A program made the translations under genes and the position numbers. A stretch of DNA of 64,000 nt from Clarireedia homoeocarpa (taxonomy: Eukaryota > Ascomycota > Leotiomycetes > Helotiales > Rutstroemiaceae): the NCBI GenBank assembly GCA_001465935.1, contig LNKV01000052.1, positions 1-64,000 on the forward strand, given 5' to 3'. Positions 32,693 through 42,480 of this stretch are shown piece after piece; the stretch's first letter is position 1, and the number at the start of each line of letters is the position of its first letter. The notes under the pieces are model-generated. The model did no database searches and had not been told where the DNA came from. It worked only from the letters and a program-made list of their open reading frames with translations.

Positions 32693-34706
32693 CTACTGAG
32701 TCACAGCTTGAGCGTCGCCACGCCCTCGGTAACCGCCTCTGCCACGTGTAGGCTGCCCATTGCCACCATAATTACCGCGTCCACGGTATCCCCCACGCCC
32801 ACGGCCTCGTCCACGATATCCACCTCGGTAGCCATTATCAACGCTTCCTTGCCCGAAAGTTTCTACGTTCTTCTTTTGTTCTTCACCACGCCATTCTCGG
32901 CCGCCTGGTCTGTTTCCAGCACTCTCCGTACGATCCTTGGCCTCGCTCGAAATATTGTCAAAGAATGACGTGGCTTTGTTGTAGACGGTGTTTGGCACAT
33001 CCGATTTATTTACATCGTTTTCAGGTGCCTGCTCTCCAAGTGGCGAACCTGCAATGGCCTCCTTTACCAAATCCTCTTTGCTGAATTTCGCATTTGCCGA
33101 TTCGAAATCGAAATCAGTTGAAGGTAACTCCACTTTGGATGGGGCTGATGATCGTCCTCCACGGCCCCTGCCTCTCTGTGCGAATCCGTTGGTTCCTGGT
33201 TGCCTTGGTCCACGAACTGGGTCACTTGTTCGCATTTCATTGACCTTTCTTGTTAAGTTATCCACGGCGTTGCCGTTAGTCTGTTGACCTCCAACTGGTG
33301 GCAAGCTCGCCATTGCAGCAGCTACAGCAGCAGTCGCTGCTTGGGTGGCGTCTCTTAGACTAGCCGGAGGCTCAACTTGTTTTTGTGCAGCTGTCGTAGT
33401 CGGTGCAGTGTTCAGAGCGGTTTTCGCAGCGGCGGGACTAGCCAACGGTACTGCTGGCTGAATCCGACCACTTTTTGGCCCACTCGGAACAGCACGGCCG
33501 GCAGGAGCGGCAAGCTGGGCGGGGTTCCCTCCAATCTCCGCTGGAGAAGTCTTGGATCCTGGTGGTGTCGGCTGTTTTGGATCCTGGGCTCCCGCAGTTG
33601 CACCTTCAGCACCAGCTTTGGGTTGCTCTTGTGCGCCTGGCTTGTCAGACTGGCTAGCCGATGCTGGAGATTGCTGTTTGTTTGCGCCAGCTCCAATTGG
33701 GGAAGGTTTAGGTTGCTGGTTTTGGTGATTAGGCGGGAATTGCTGACCAGGTGGTCCTGGTGGGAATCCATACGGGGGGAATGCACCCGGATGTTGGGGA
33801 AACCCAGGTGGTGGATACCAACCAGGAGGGGCACCATATGGCGCCATCCCCGGAAACCCTGGGCCGGGAGGGCCACCACGACCCCATCCAGCAGGGGGCG
33901 GGGGATAGAATGGAGGTGGGTATTGTCCAAACGGAGAAACGCCTGGTGGAGGACCCTGTTGTTGTGGGCCTTGTCCAGGTGCTGGGGGACCTTGTTGGTT
34001 CTGATTCGCGGCTTGAGGAGCTTGAGGAGCTTGAGGAGCTGGGTTAGGCCGAGATCCGCTCTGGTTATATACTTGTCAGCTATGGTTAAAAGAGCAATAG
34101 TGTACAATAATGTAACAAGTACAAAGCATAATCAGAAGGAAGGCAACGGAAATCTCCACACGGTTTTGCGCTCTCGGAGACAATATGTGTGTTTAACATC
34201 CGAAATATTTCATCACTTAAAATTTGAGGTTTTTTGGGGAACAGAAGCAATCGGCTCAAGCTGTATGAATTGACGTGCGCACTTACTCCGAGGATTGCAG
34301 GGTCATTTGGTACCTGCGGAGGCTTGTTTTCTTTTGGCGCAGGAGCCTCCTCAATGCGTAAATCTTTCACGTCGCTACCACGGAAAACAATGTATTCGTA
34401 GGTGCTATCCGACGGAGGAATTTCTTCATCGGCATTCTCCTTCCGTCCTTCTGTACCGTATGACTTGACATTCTCGAGCGCGACAGTCGAGTTTTCGGAA
34501 TTGATCTCATGGAGTGTACCGACATATCTTAACCCACGTCAATACTCGACCACGCATATCTGACCATTAGAAAATACCTAATGTCGCTCCTTGATACCAA
34601 TGATATCCTCGATCTATTGATGGGCTGCTGTCAGTATTGCAAATGCGACGATGTTGACAGGACATCACTCTCAGCCTTTTATAACTAACCCTATGAATTC
34701 TGACAT
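32693..34706 (-). CDS. scd6: Scd6/LSM14-family mRNA decapping and translation regulator
   Basis: Four exons give 553 residues: 34706-34690, 34613-34578, 34527-34287 and 34060-32693. Two tiny 5' exons (17 and 36 nt) encode the start of the LSm14 domain (MSEFIG, GSRISLVSRSDIR, then YVGTLHEINSENSTVALENV). All junctions restore frame with GT..AG ends. After a long P/Q-rich linker comes the FDF motif (STDFDFESANAKFSKEDL, about 408-425), then a segment with TVYNKATSFFDNISSEAKDR, the FFD/TFG type of box. The tail is RGG-rich (GYRGGYRGRGRGRGGYRGRG). The family sits in P-bodies with Dhh1/Edc3 and represses translation. Divergent from the KPWE-motif gene across 446 bp. Confidence 0.92.
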
Positions 34707-35152
34707 TGCTGTGAACCTGCAATTCTGCAATTAGAGCCCAGCTATGAAATGAATAAAGAAAAGTGGAGGATAAGCGGAAGAGAGGGAGTGTAGTAATTGA
34801 GAAAGTAATGTTGATGGTAGAGAGTGTTCGAAGGGAGGTTGAGGTTGTAGTTGTGAACTTTGGTGAGCGGAGGAGGGAGCTGTTTGTGTGTCTTCTGGCG
34901 AAAAGCTAAAGAGCGGCTGGGAAGCGCTCGCTTAGTTTAGGTCGGGATCAGTTATAGATCAAGTCCACTTTATGATTGGATTGTCGATCTGTGATTGGTC
35001 ATGCAAGTATTACATAACTCCCATTCAACATTCATCAAGCTCCAGCCCACCTTTCTCTCAGCCTTACAAATTCGGCAGCGTAAATTCTCTCAGCTATAAA
35101 TATCAACAACTTCACTTTCTTATGCAGCTAGAATACCAGCCGGTTCTTGAAG
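34707..35152. promoter_or_regulatory. Shared promoter, Scd6 and KPWE-motif gene
   Basis: A 446-bp head-to-head spacer. TATAAATA at 35095-35102 lies about 50 nt before the rightward ATG at 35153. No coding sequence seen. Confidence 0.5.
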
Positions 35153-35830
35153 ATGGCTACAGAGAGTGTCCAAGCTGCTGCTGATGGCAACATCAGTATC
35201 TTTAAAGAACTTGAATCATATCCATGGGAGAGTGATGCAGAATTTCAGGTATGGACTTGTCAGTCTCGGCAGGTTACCCCTCATTTGCATATATACCTTC
35301 TAACCTACCTCAAGGGTGGTCTCACTGCGATTCTGGGCAGCAATTCGACTCCTGATCGAGTGCGAGAACTAACTCTACGTGCGCAATGCTTCTATATTTC
35401 CCGCAAGAAAAATACTACGATCGATTTCGACGCCTACAAAGCATATCTCGAAAACCGGGGCGGAACACAATCAAAAGAAACCCCTTCGAGCATTACGGGA
35501 TCTTCAGAATCGACTCCGTCACCCAATGATGCATCTTCACATACAGGCAGTGATCTACCTTCAGCAAGCAATCTGAACGACCCAAAGAACGCTCCATATC
35601 CTCAGTCATTCGCAGACATTGTAGCTCTGATTACATCTGGCGCTCCCATTCCAGGCATTCGAGACATACCTGATACCTTACTCACAGACCAAGCTTCGAA
35701 GCCCGTAGCCTCGAAGCGTCGCAAGCCATGGGAGAAGGATGTTGATGAGGAGACAATACAGGGTGGTACTGGCACCTTTGGCGACCATAGGGACACCATT
35801 GTTCAGCAAGAATACCCGGTCGATACTTAG
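35153..35830 (+). CDS. KPWE-motif protein, Pex39-like
   Basis: Two exons, 35153-35248 and 35315-35830, give 203 residues. The 66-nt intron (CAG/GTATGG..CTCAAG) is phase 0 and has no stop, so retention would add 22 residues. The N-terminal part (YPWESDAEFQ..GLTAILG..RVRELTLRAQCFYISRKK..IDFDAYKAYL) is a conserved fungal helical domain. The C-terminal part has the pattern YPQSFADIVALITSGAPIPG then IRDIPDTLL and, after a basic patch (SKRRK), KPWE. That arrangement is what I know from Pex39 (yeast Yjr012c, human C6orf226), reported to aid Pex7-dependent PTS2 import into peroxisomes. The peroxisomal role here is inferred from this motif set. Short isolated gene with a TATA box 50 nt upstream. Confidence 0.7.
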   Translation: MATESVQAAADGNISIFKELESYPWESDAEFQVWTCQSRQVTPHLHIYLLTYLKGGLTAILGSNSTPDRVRELTLRAQCFYISRKKNTTIDFDAYKAYLENRGGTQSKETPSSITGSSESTPSPNDASSHTGSDLPSASNLNDPKNAPYPQSFADIVALITSGAPIPGIRDIPDTLLTDQASKPVASKRRKPWEKDVDEETIQGGTGTFGDHRDTIVQQEYPVDT

Positions 35831-35881
35831 CATTTGCCTTGCTATTTTCAAAAGCCTATCTGTCACTAGCATAATTGGAGT

Positions 35882-36319
35882 TTAGGACTGGGTATATCCA
35901 ATTGGGCGACGGCGGCGTTGCAGGAGTCGTGCATTGAGCTCACGCCTTATGTCCTGTTCATCTGTCAAGCAACAGCATTGAGACTAAACAGAGAATTAAA
36001 TGACACAAACAAAGGACTGCGAATGCCATTCAAATACTAGACAAATGATACTCAATGAGAATACTGCCATGTTCCCAAATTTATCTTGCTAGGACAAACA
36101 CTTACCAGGCTATTTCCATCTCTTCCCACTGTCGCGATAGTGCTCTGAGGAGGCAGGACGGGCCATCGACAGATAGCGTATTCAACTAACGTCGGCTGGA
36201 CGCGTTCCTGCACCTTTGCGGGCATGATAATCATACAAGTTGTGTCGCGAAACAGTATCAAACACATCTAACAGCATAGACCTCCCGAAATTGGGAGGAG
36301 TTGTGGAATATCGCGGCAT
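35882..36319 (-). CDS. Tentative small multi-exon gene
   Basis: A coding-like frame starts at 36319 (MPRYSTTPPNFGRSMLLDVF and on to HARKGAGTRPAD) and reaches a GTTAGT donor near 36190. A TCCTCAG acceptor and a GTAAGT donor (about 36104) bound a 39-nt middle exon. A final exon ends at 35882 with TDEQDIRRELNARLLQRRRR then PIGYTQS. A phase-0 chain is possible but the middle joins are uncertain; alternative frames also look coding there. No family recognised; the product would be a small basic protein of about 95 residues. Convergent with the KPWE gene, whose stop is only 51 bp away. Confidence 0.35.
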
Positions 36320-36807
36320 TATACGAAAGCAACATATCACAGTGAATCCTTCCAAATATCAAATGGCCCTCATTCGTGCATCAAAGTGGGATGTGGCGTC
36401 CAATTCGGATGCGGAGATTCAATTCGGATGCGGAGATTCAGTCGGGACCGTTTCTACGGAGGAACTCTTCGCCGTGTGAAAGCCATCCTCACCAAAACTC
36501 GGGGACGCCTCAAAGAATCTTAGCGCAAAACTAACGTTGGTGGCTTGCCGCTAGTCTCTAAGCGGTATTAGTGTACTTATCGAAACCCCGAAGACTTATC
36601 TCCCAAGAGTCTTGATGGGAAAACTCCCCAATGAGGCTCGGGGGTCATGGCATTGCGATCATGACTTATATAAATGTGGTTTTCCTCAGTTGGGACGCCG
36701 GATGTATCTCATCACGAAAGCTTCATTCTCCAAAACCCATAGATCAGTGACCAAATTCACCTCAAGATCAACCAACACAATATCGTCTCACATACCCATC
36801 AGCAACA
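36320..36807. promoter_or_regulatory. Intergenic region with TATA box for SRPBCC gene
   Basis: TATATAAA at 36667-36674 is 134 nt before the ATG at 36808. An 18-bp unit (AATTCGGATGCGGAGATT) is tandemly duplicated at about 36401-36438. No gene is supported. Confidence 0.5.
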
Positions 36808-37458
36808 ATGCCTGCACCAATAGCTACCGACATCGAAATTACAGCCTCTCCAGAGACTGTACGGGCAAAGGTAGCTTCTCACCCCGAATGTGGACCTTGT
36901 CTATTAACTAATCATCCAATCAGTTCCTCGATTTCCCCTCCATCGCCAAATACTCGCCAGACGGCTTCATAAAATCCATTACACCAATAGTGCCCGGTAA
37001 ATCCATGGAACCTGGCGATCTTCTTGACGTACAGCTCAAAGGCACGGCTTTCAAGCCGGTTTTGATCGTATGTACTACCCCAACTTATGCTTATCAGCCT
37101 TGTCCGCTTCCCACATCTCAATGCCGAAAGCTATCCCCTTCCCCATCTCCATCCAGCTCGTTTACTTCTTTTCTGAGCTTCAGTGCTGAACTTCTTCCCA
37201 TAGGAAAACACCCCGCAAATTTTCAGTTGGAAAGGATCATTTGCTGGTCTGTTTGTCGGTACACATTACTTTCACTTCCAACCCAGCCAGAAAACTCCTG
37301 GACACACAACTTTGGCCCATGGAGAAAACTTCGGAGGCGCATTAGGTTTCATTATCGGCGAGAACGCTCTCGCGAAAATGATGGGATTTCGAGAGGAGAC
37401 GGCGAACGGGTTTGAAGGATTCAACAAGGATTTCAAGGCCTGGGTCGAGAGCAGTTAA
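36808..37458 (+). CDS. SRPBCC/START-like fold protein
   Basis: Three exons, 36808-36870, 36924-37067 and 37204-37458, give 153 residues. Introns are 53 nt (GTAGCT..CAG) and 136 nt (GTATGT..TAG), both phase 0. The pattern fits the polyketide-cyclase/START-like barrel: an N-terminal strand (TDIEITASPETV), a helix (RAKFLDFPSIAKY), a central strand with LLDVQLKG, then FSWKGSFAGLFVGTHYFHFQ, and a long C-terminal helix (EETANGFEGFNKDFKAWVES). Such proteins bind small hydrophobic ligands. No partner enzymes are adjacent, so the ligand is unknown. Small cytosolic protein without a signal peptide. Confidence 0.8.
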
Positions 37459-38212
37459 GGGAAACGGTTTGGGCGGGATGGCTGAAGTGACTTGAGAAGT
37501 TTCTGAGCGCGGACGAGATCCCGAAGTTACGTACGTAATATAGGAGGCCAGGTGGGTGACGTGGAAAAGGATTCTGGCGTTTTATATCATGGATTCTGGG
37601 GAACTCCGATTTCCAACGTCTATCTTGTACATGATACCAGTCTTGTTTTTGTATTTTTATTATTGTCGGAGTCGACGTAAATGCACAATGCGATTTCAAA
37701 AAGTCTGCTTCTTCAATTATCGGGGTAAATCATCATTCTATCAACCGCTATTGCTGGCAGGAAGGGATAGGAAAGAGCTTTATGCATTTCAGCCAAAAAG
37801 TGCCGGCATTTTTTTGCGATGGCGTTTCCCAATTCCGGAAGGTGTCGTCAATTTTGCCGTGGAAGTCATGAGAACTATGTTTTCGCATGAATTACATCCT
37901 GTGACATGCCGGGTTTGGCTTTTCATTCAATGCGCCTGCTTCCATTCAACGAATGCCACACAGCGGGGTATAGAGCCTGGTGATATTAAATATTCATCCA
38001 AGTATATAACCGTGCCGTGTTGCGTTGTTTCCATTCATTTATTTGTTTATAGATAAGACGTCGATCTTGTTCCGCAACTGGTGATCCAAATTCCTCACAT
38101 TGCCATTTGTGAATTGTCGGAAAATCCAAGGTGTATTTATTACTACTGAACATCCGCAGATAATCTAGTATTGACCTCGTTTCTTCATTACCTCAATTGC
38201 TACAAGTTAAAA
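37459..38212. promoter_or_regulatory. Intergenic region upstream of secreted-protein gene
   Basis: No gene supported; frames at 37556-38056 lack features. TATATAAC at 38003-38010 is about 205 nt before the next ATG. Confidence 0.4.
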
Positions 38213-38783
38213 ATGGCGGCCTTCATCGCGCTACTCATCCCCAGTCTCTTCCAACTCTGCGCCAGCGCACCAGTCCTCGAAACCAGACAGGCCTATCGTT
38301 GGGGACACCCAACAGATGCTTCTGTCATTTCTTGCTACCGTAATGCCACCCATCTCATCTCCCCCGGGTCATTTACTAACCTGTCCTCTAGAATCCGCCA
38401 ACTGTACCAGCGCTCGCACTACCTGGTCTTACTGCCAAAAGTCCTACATCTCAGGAAGTTCGACCGCTACCCAAAGTTCACTCACCACCGAATGTCTCTG
38501 TGAGAGCTCATACCCAGCCCAGCTCAATGCGTGCTTGGTATGTTTAGAGAACGGCAACCCGATGGTCCTTAATACCATGAACCAACTAGTTTCTTCTTTG
38601 TGCGCCAATACTTTGGCTTTAAATGTTTATGAAGAAGATGCGTATATTTTTGGGGGATGGGTGGACTTTCCGCTACTTCTTCCTTCAACACAGTTACTGG
38701 GAACGGCTGTGACGCAGCCGGATCAGGTCGTAGAAAGAGCTGTGGAAGTGGAACGCGATTTGGCTGGCGATCAATCCTCCTAA
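38213..38783 (+). CDS. Cysteine-rich small secreted protein
   Basis: Two exons, 38213-38339 and 38392-38783, are joined by a 52-nt intron (GTAATG, TACTAAC branch, CTAG, phase 1), giving 172 residues. Residues 1-19 form a signal peptide (AAFIALLIPSLFQLCASA, cut before PVLE). The mature protein has eight cysteines in the first two-thirds (ISCY, NCTS, YCQK, ECLC, NACLVC, SLCAN), a spacing seen in unclassified ascomycete extracellular proteins. The C-terminal 40 residues are acidic and lack cysteine. An upstream in-frame ATG at 38171 would spoil the signal peptide, so I use 38213. Secretion is supported by sequence; a role in host or microbe interaction is only a possibility. Confidence 0.7.
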
Positions 38784-39640
38784 TTGCGAATTGTATTCCT
38801 AAGTAGTCCTCTGTTTTACTGTGGTAAGTGAACTGCCGATTCCAATGAATAACATAGATCTAATGATCCTCAGGGTGTCTCAGATTATTACTGGATCTAC
38901 GAAGCCTTTGGTCCTGCATTGGAGAAGTTCCGTTGGTAGATACCAGCGACTGCATATATTCTCCATCTCGATAACCTCCTTATATGTGCGTTTCTTATAT
39001 CGGACCTAGTATAGGCTCTACCTCGCATCATCATAGACCAGATGTCTTAGTAGACGACATTGTGCAATTGAACCTATCTATTCTTGATATCATACTCTAC
39101 TGCGAAGGATCATGATGCCAGAAATAGTCTGTTCTTTAAGAATCATAACTTCAGGGAGTGTTCTAGCTTCAAATTGAGGGGGGGGAAATGCCTAGAACTG
39201 ACAAGGGCAATTTGTTGTTAAATACTTAATATAAAACTAAATTTTCCCGCAGTGATACACACTTAGCGACTACCCGTTGAGCTTTCCACCGGTCAACTGC
39301 TGTATCGCACTAATAAATTTAGAAAGTCCTTACAACCATCCTCTGGCCAAAATTCACCAAACAAAAATTTTCTATCCTATATCTGGGACTTGTAAATCTG
39401 AACTCAAAAACAGTAAGATCCTCCTGAGCAATATCGGCTGTCGTTACTAGAACAAGTTCCATTAGTGAGATGAAGGAAGCAAAATGATCATTTCTAAAAT
39501 CACAGGAAAGATGAGCATTGGTAATTAAATATGCCCATAGCTTCAGAAGCTGCTCAAATAAGTGGTCGGAATAATTAGTGAGCAACTGAACGTTGTCTGA
39601 CCTCGGGATGCTTTAGTTGTACGGCTTCAAAGGCCAGTTA
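38784..39640. other. Intergenic stretch
   Basis: Frames at 38821-39009 (+) and 39319-39585 (-) show no recognisable features. A run of ten G sits at 39178-39187. The right part may hold further decayed sequence from the STAND relic. Confidence 0.4.
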
Positions 39641-41166
39641 AGAGCCCTGCACCGTGTTCGCGCAGCAACTTCTCCATTTCATATACACAATTTTCAATCT
39701 CCGCCTCCCCAAGATCTTCCTTGTAGAAGTCTATGGCTTTGAGTCTTATTGCTATGTTTCTCAAAGTTGCAGTTGGACTCCAACTGTTGAAGTGTATAAG
39801 TTGTAGGAATCGTATTGTAGCTTCTACTTCATCCCGCAGCTACTGAGGCCAGCGTGCAAATTTGTCTCGCTTTTATCTTAGCTGCGATGTATATGGCAAC
39901 TTCCTCCTTGACATAGTCATTAGACATAGACAGCGGCTCTGAAAAGCAACGCATCTTCAACTCAATATCCTAATACTCCCGGCTAGTAACAAAGAGCTGT
40001 AACTTCTTGAAGCGAGAATCAGTTCCAAGCACTTCGAGGACATCGAGAAGATTATGTCTCGCTTGGCTTTCGTCTATGGCATCAACGGCGACGTACACTA
40101 GGTCGAAAGATTCCAACAACGCAGTAAAAATTTCTAGTAGAAGTGATCTATTCGGCTTGACGTTTCTAGCGTGAGCTTTATAAGCAGCTAATGGTATTTT
40201 GTCGATTTGCCGAAGTAGCTGGCTTACTACCCATTGGAGAAATGGCAACGATTCATCTTGACCGTGGCCACTATAACAGTAGTAGAAAAGGCATGTGCTA
40301 CGCTCATCTTTAACTTCGCACTTTTGAATAAGTTCTTTGATGACATGAGAAGCCAAGATCGTTTTGCCAGCCCCTGGAGTTCCGTGATACCATAGGGATT
40401 GTGTCCGTCCATTTACCCATGAATTCCATTCTCGGGTTCTGAATACCCAATCACCAGTGTTGGGTTCGTGAAGCACATTGGCCTTGTTGTGATATGACCA
40501 AGGGTTCGTGTGTTCATACCAGGAACACAAATCTCTTTTTTCCATGGCTAATGAGCGTCAGCTAAAAAGCTCAGAAGTACACGGCAAGCCGAAGGAATGA
40601 TCCAAAGACTTACAGTTCAACCTATTCTGAATATCATCCATTTGGGATTTCATACTTCGGATTTCCTTTCTGTGCCCTGATTAACAACAGTACCCTAATC
40701 GATATCAGCTTAGCCACAGGAACTGCTCTTGTAATGAAATGTTGATTGTTGATTTGTGACGCATAATCTCATTGAGTAACTTTTCGGCGCGAGCCGCCTT
40801 CAGGGGCCAGGCGAGTCTGTCAAATCTAGCTTGAATTTTCTGCCTCTTGGTAAAGTTCCTCGTTGAATTTGGCTGATAAAGTGCTGGCAAAAGTGCTTCG
40901 AGCTGTTTCATCGCATTTTTGCATCCTTCCACGGGTCCATCAGTGCCTCGAAGTTTCTCTAGTATTGCTGAGTCGACTGGGTCCTTCACATCCAGAAAGC
41001 GCAGCCCATCGAATATGACCTTGAGTGTGCCTGTTTCAATATATATAAGACGAAAATCTTTCGGAAAATCCTTAAAAGTGTCAATGTATGATTTGCAAGC
41101 GCTGGCAATACCCTCGGATATTTGCACCACGGCAATGATGCTAGCAATCAGTTCGATTTCAGCCAT
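39641..41166 (-). pseudogene. Truncated STAND (NLR-type) NTPase gene
   Basis: The 5' part (41166-40705) encodes the helical N-terminal domain found on fungal STAND proteins (MAEIELIASIIAVVQISEGI..CKSYIDTFKDFPKDFRLIY). A short exon follows at 40676-40614, then a P-loop exon (40547-39970) with the linker WYEHTNPWSYHNKANVLHEP, Walker A GTPGAGKT and a Walker B-like VYVAVDAIDES. It ends TSREY followed directly by a stop. Beyond the stop the same frame still reads family-like sequence (DIELKMRCFSEPLSMSNDYV) to about 39850, so the stop is premature. The join of the first two exons also fails to keep frame with any GT donor. No NACHT C-terminal half or repeat sensor domain remains. Intact relatives act in non-self recognition and programmed cell death. 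Confidence 0.75.
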
Positions 41167-42480
41167 GTTGGAAAGAGACGGTAACTGAATGTTATATGTT
41201 ACGAAGGGAATTTGGACAATGAGGAAGACTGTTACTTCATATTAGAGCGAGGCTTGACATTAAGATACACACCTCTACTTCAAGGCAGACAGTCACATAG
41301 AAGTTTTGTTATCCGGCTGAAAGATCCTAGAAATCATTGATTTTTGTGACCAGCAAGAGCTGATTTCATTGGTATTTGGCGTAGCACAGGGCGAAGCTGA
41401 GGAGTATAGATTGATTGGCCCGGTAACTCGGCAAGAGTGCATTTTCATAGAAAACTCACGGCTATCCTAGGATGCAGCACGTGAATATCACATGACGTAT
41501 TCGTTGGTCTGGGTAGCTAGATTTTCGATAATTTCTCTTTTTAGGTTTTCAGCTCCAACTTTACTCTTTAGCAGCAAGATGAGTACCAAATTAGGTCGTA
41601 GAGTCGTAGATGAATTTCTTAGAAACTCCTACCGGTACCCACACATGTTGAGTTTCAAAGACCAGGAAAACTCAGAAGCATAAAGCTACAGTATTGAAGG
41701 TAGTCCGAGGAGTCTATATATATGTTAGACAGGTAGCCAGGTAGCTGATACGGCATCACATGACTGGATTTTTCCTGTAGTTCCTTAATTTTATAAGGCA
41801 CCCAGAGGGTCAGGTTCGTGGCCTAGACGTAAGGTTCCAGTTCACCCTCACGTTTTGGGTATCTGGGACGATTCTTCGTGCTACTATCCGTACCAAGCAG
41901 TGCAGTAATCCGTGGATTGACAGCGCATCTTCAAATATATACATTGTACAAACAGAATTGGAGCTACCGTTTACGTGTAAGTAAGTATATATGGAAATGA
42001 GGCTTAGATATTTCAGATAGGAACCAACTCAATGATACTTCGCTCTTTACGAAGCTAACAAAATAGGAGTTAAGCGAATTGTGATACTGCTGTACTCGCC
42101 CTTGGGCGTTGGGAGCCCCACTCTTTTCAAACCATGTGCAAGCAGTTGATGGTTCACCGGCGATCAAATGGAATATGACGCACTGCATCGGGGAACTTCT
42201 CTACACATCGAGGGAAGTAACTTAAAGAGAATGACGAGACACAAAAGGTCAAATATTGAAGCCGGTAACTCTCTGAGGCCACAAATCCCTTCCCCAAAAC
42301 ACGCCATTCCAAAGCTATTAGAATGTATAATATTCAGGGTATCATGCATAAAGTACATTTATCATCACCAAACTACCCCATTGCTATCCCCCCCAACGTT
42401 TTTATCATACAAAATGGCAATATTGTCCTTTCCAAAAAGAAAAATCCCTCAACCCAAACTATCATGAAAGACAGCCGCCA
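41167..42480. other. Intergenic stretch
   Basis: No supported gene. Frames at 41492-41683 and 41964-42467 lack features. The right end is the 3' flank of the Snt1 gene. Confidence 0.45.
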
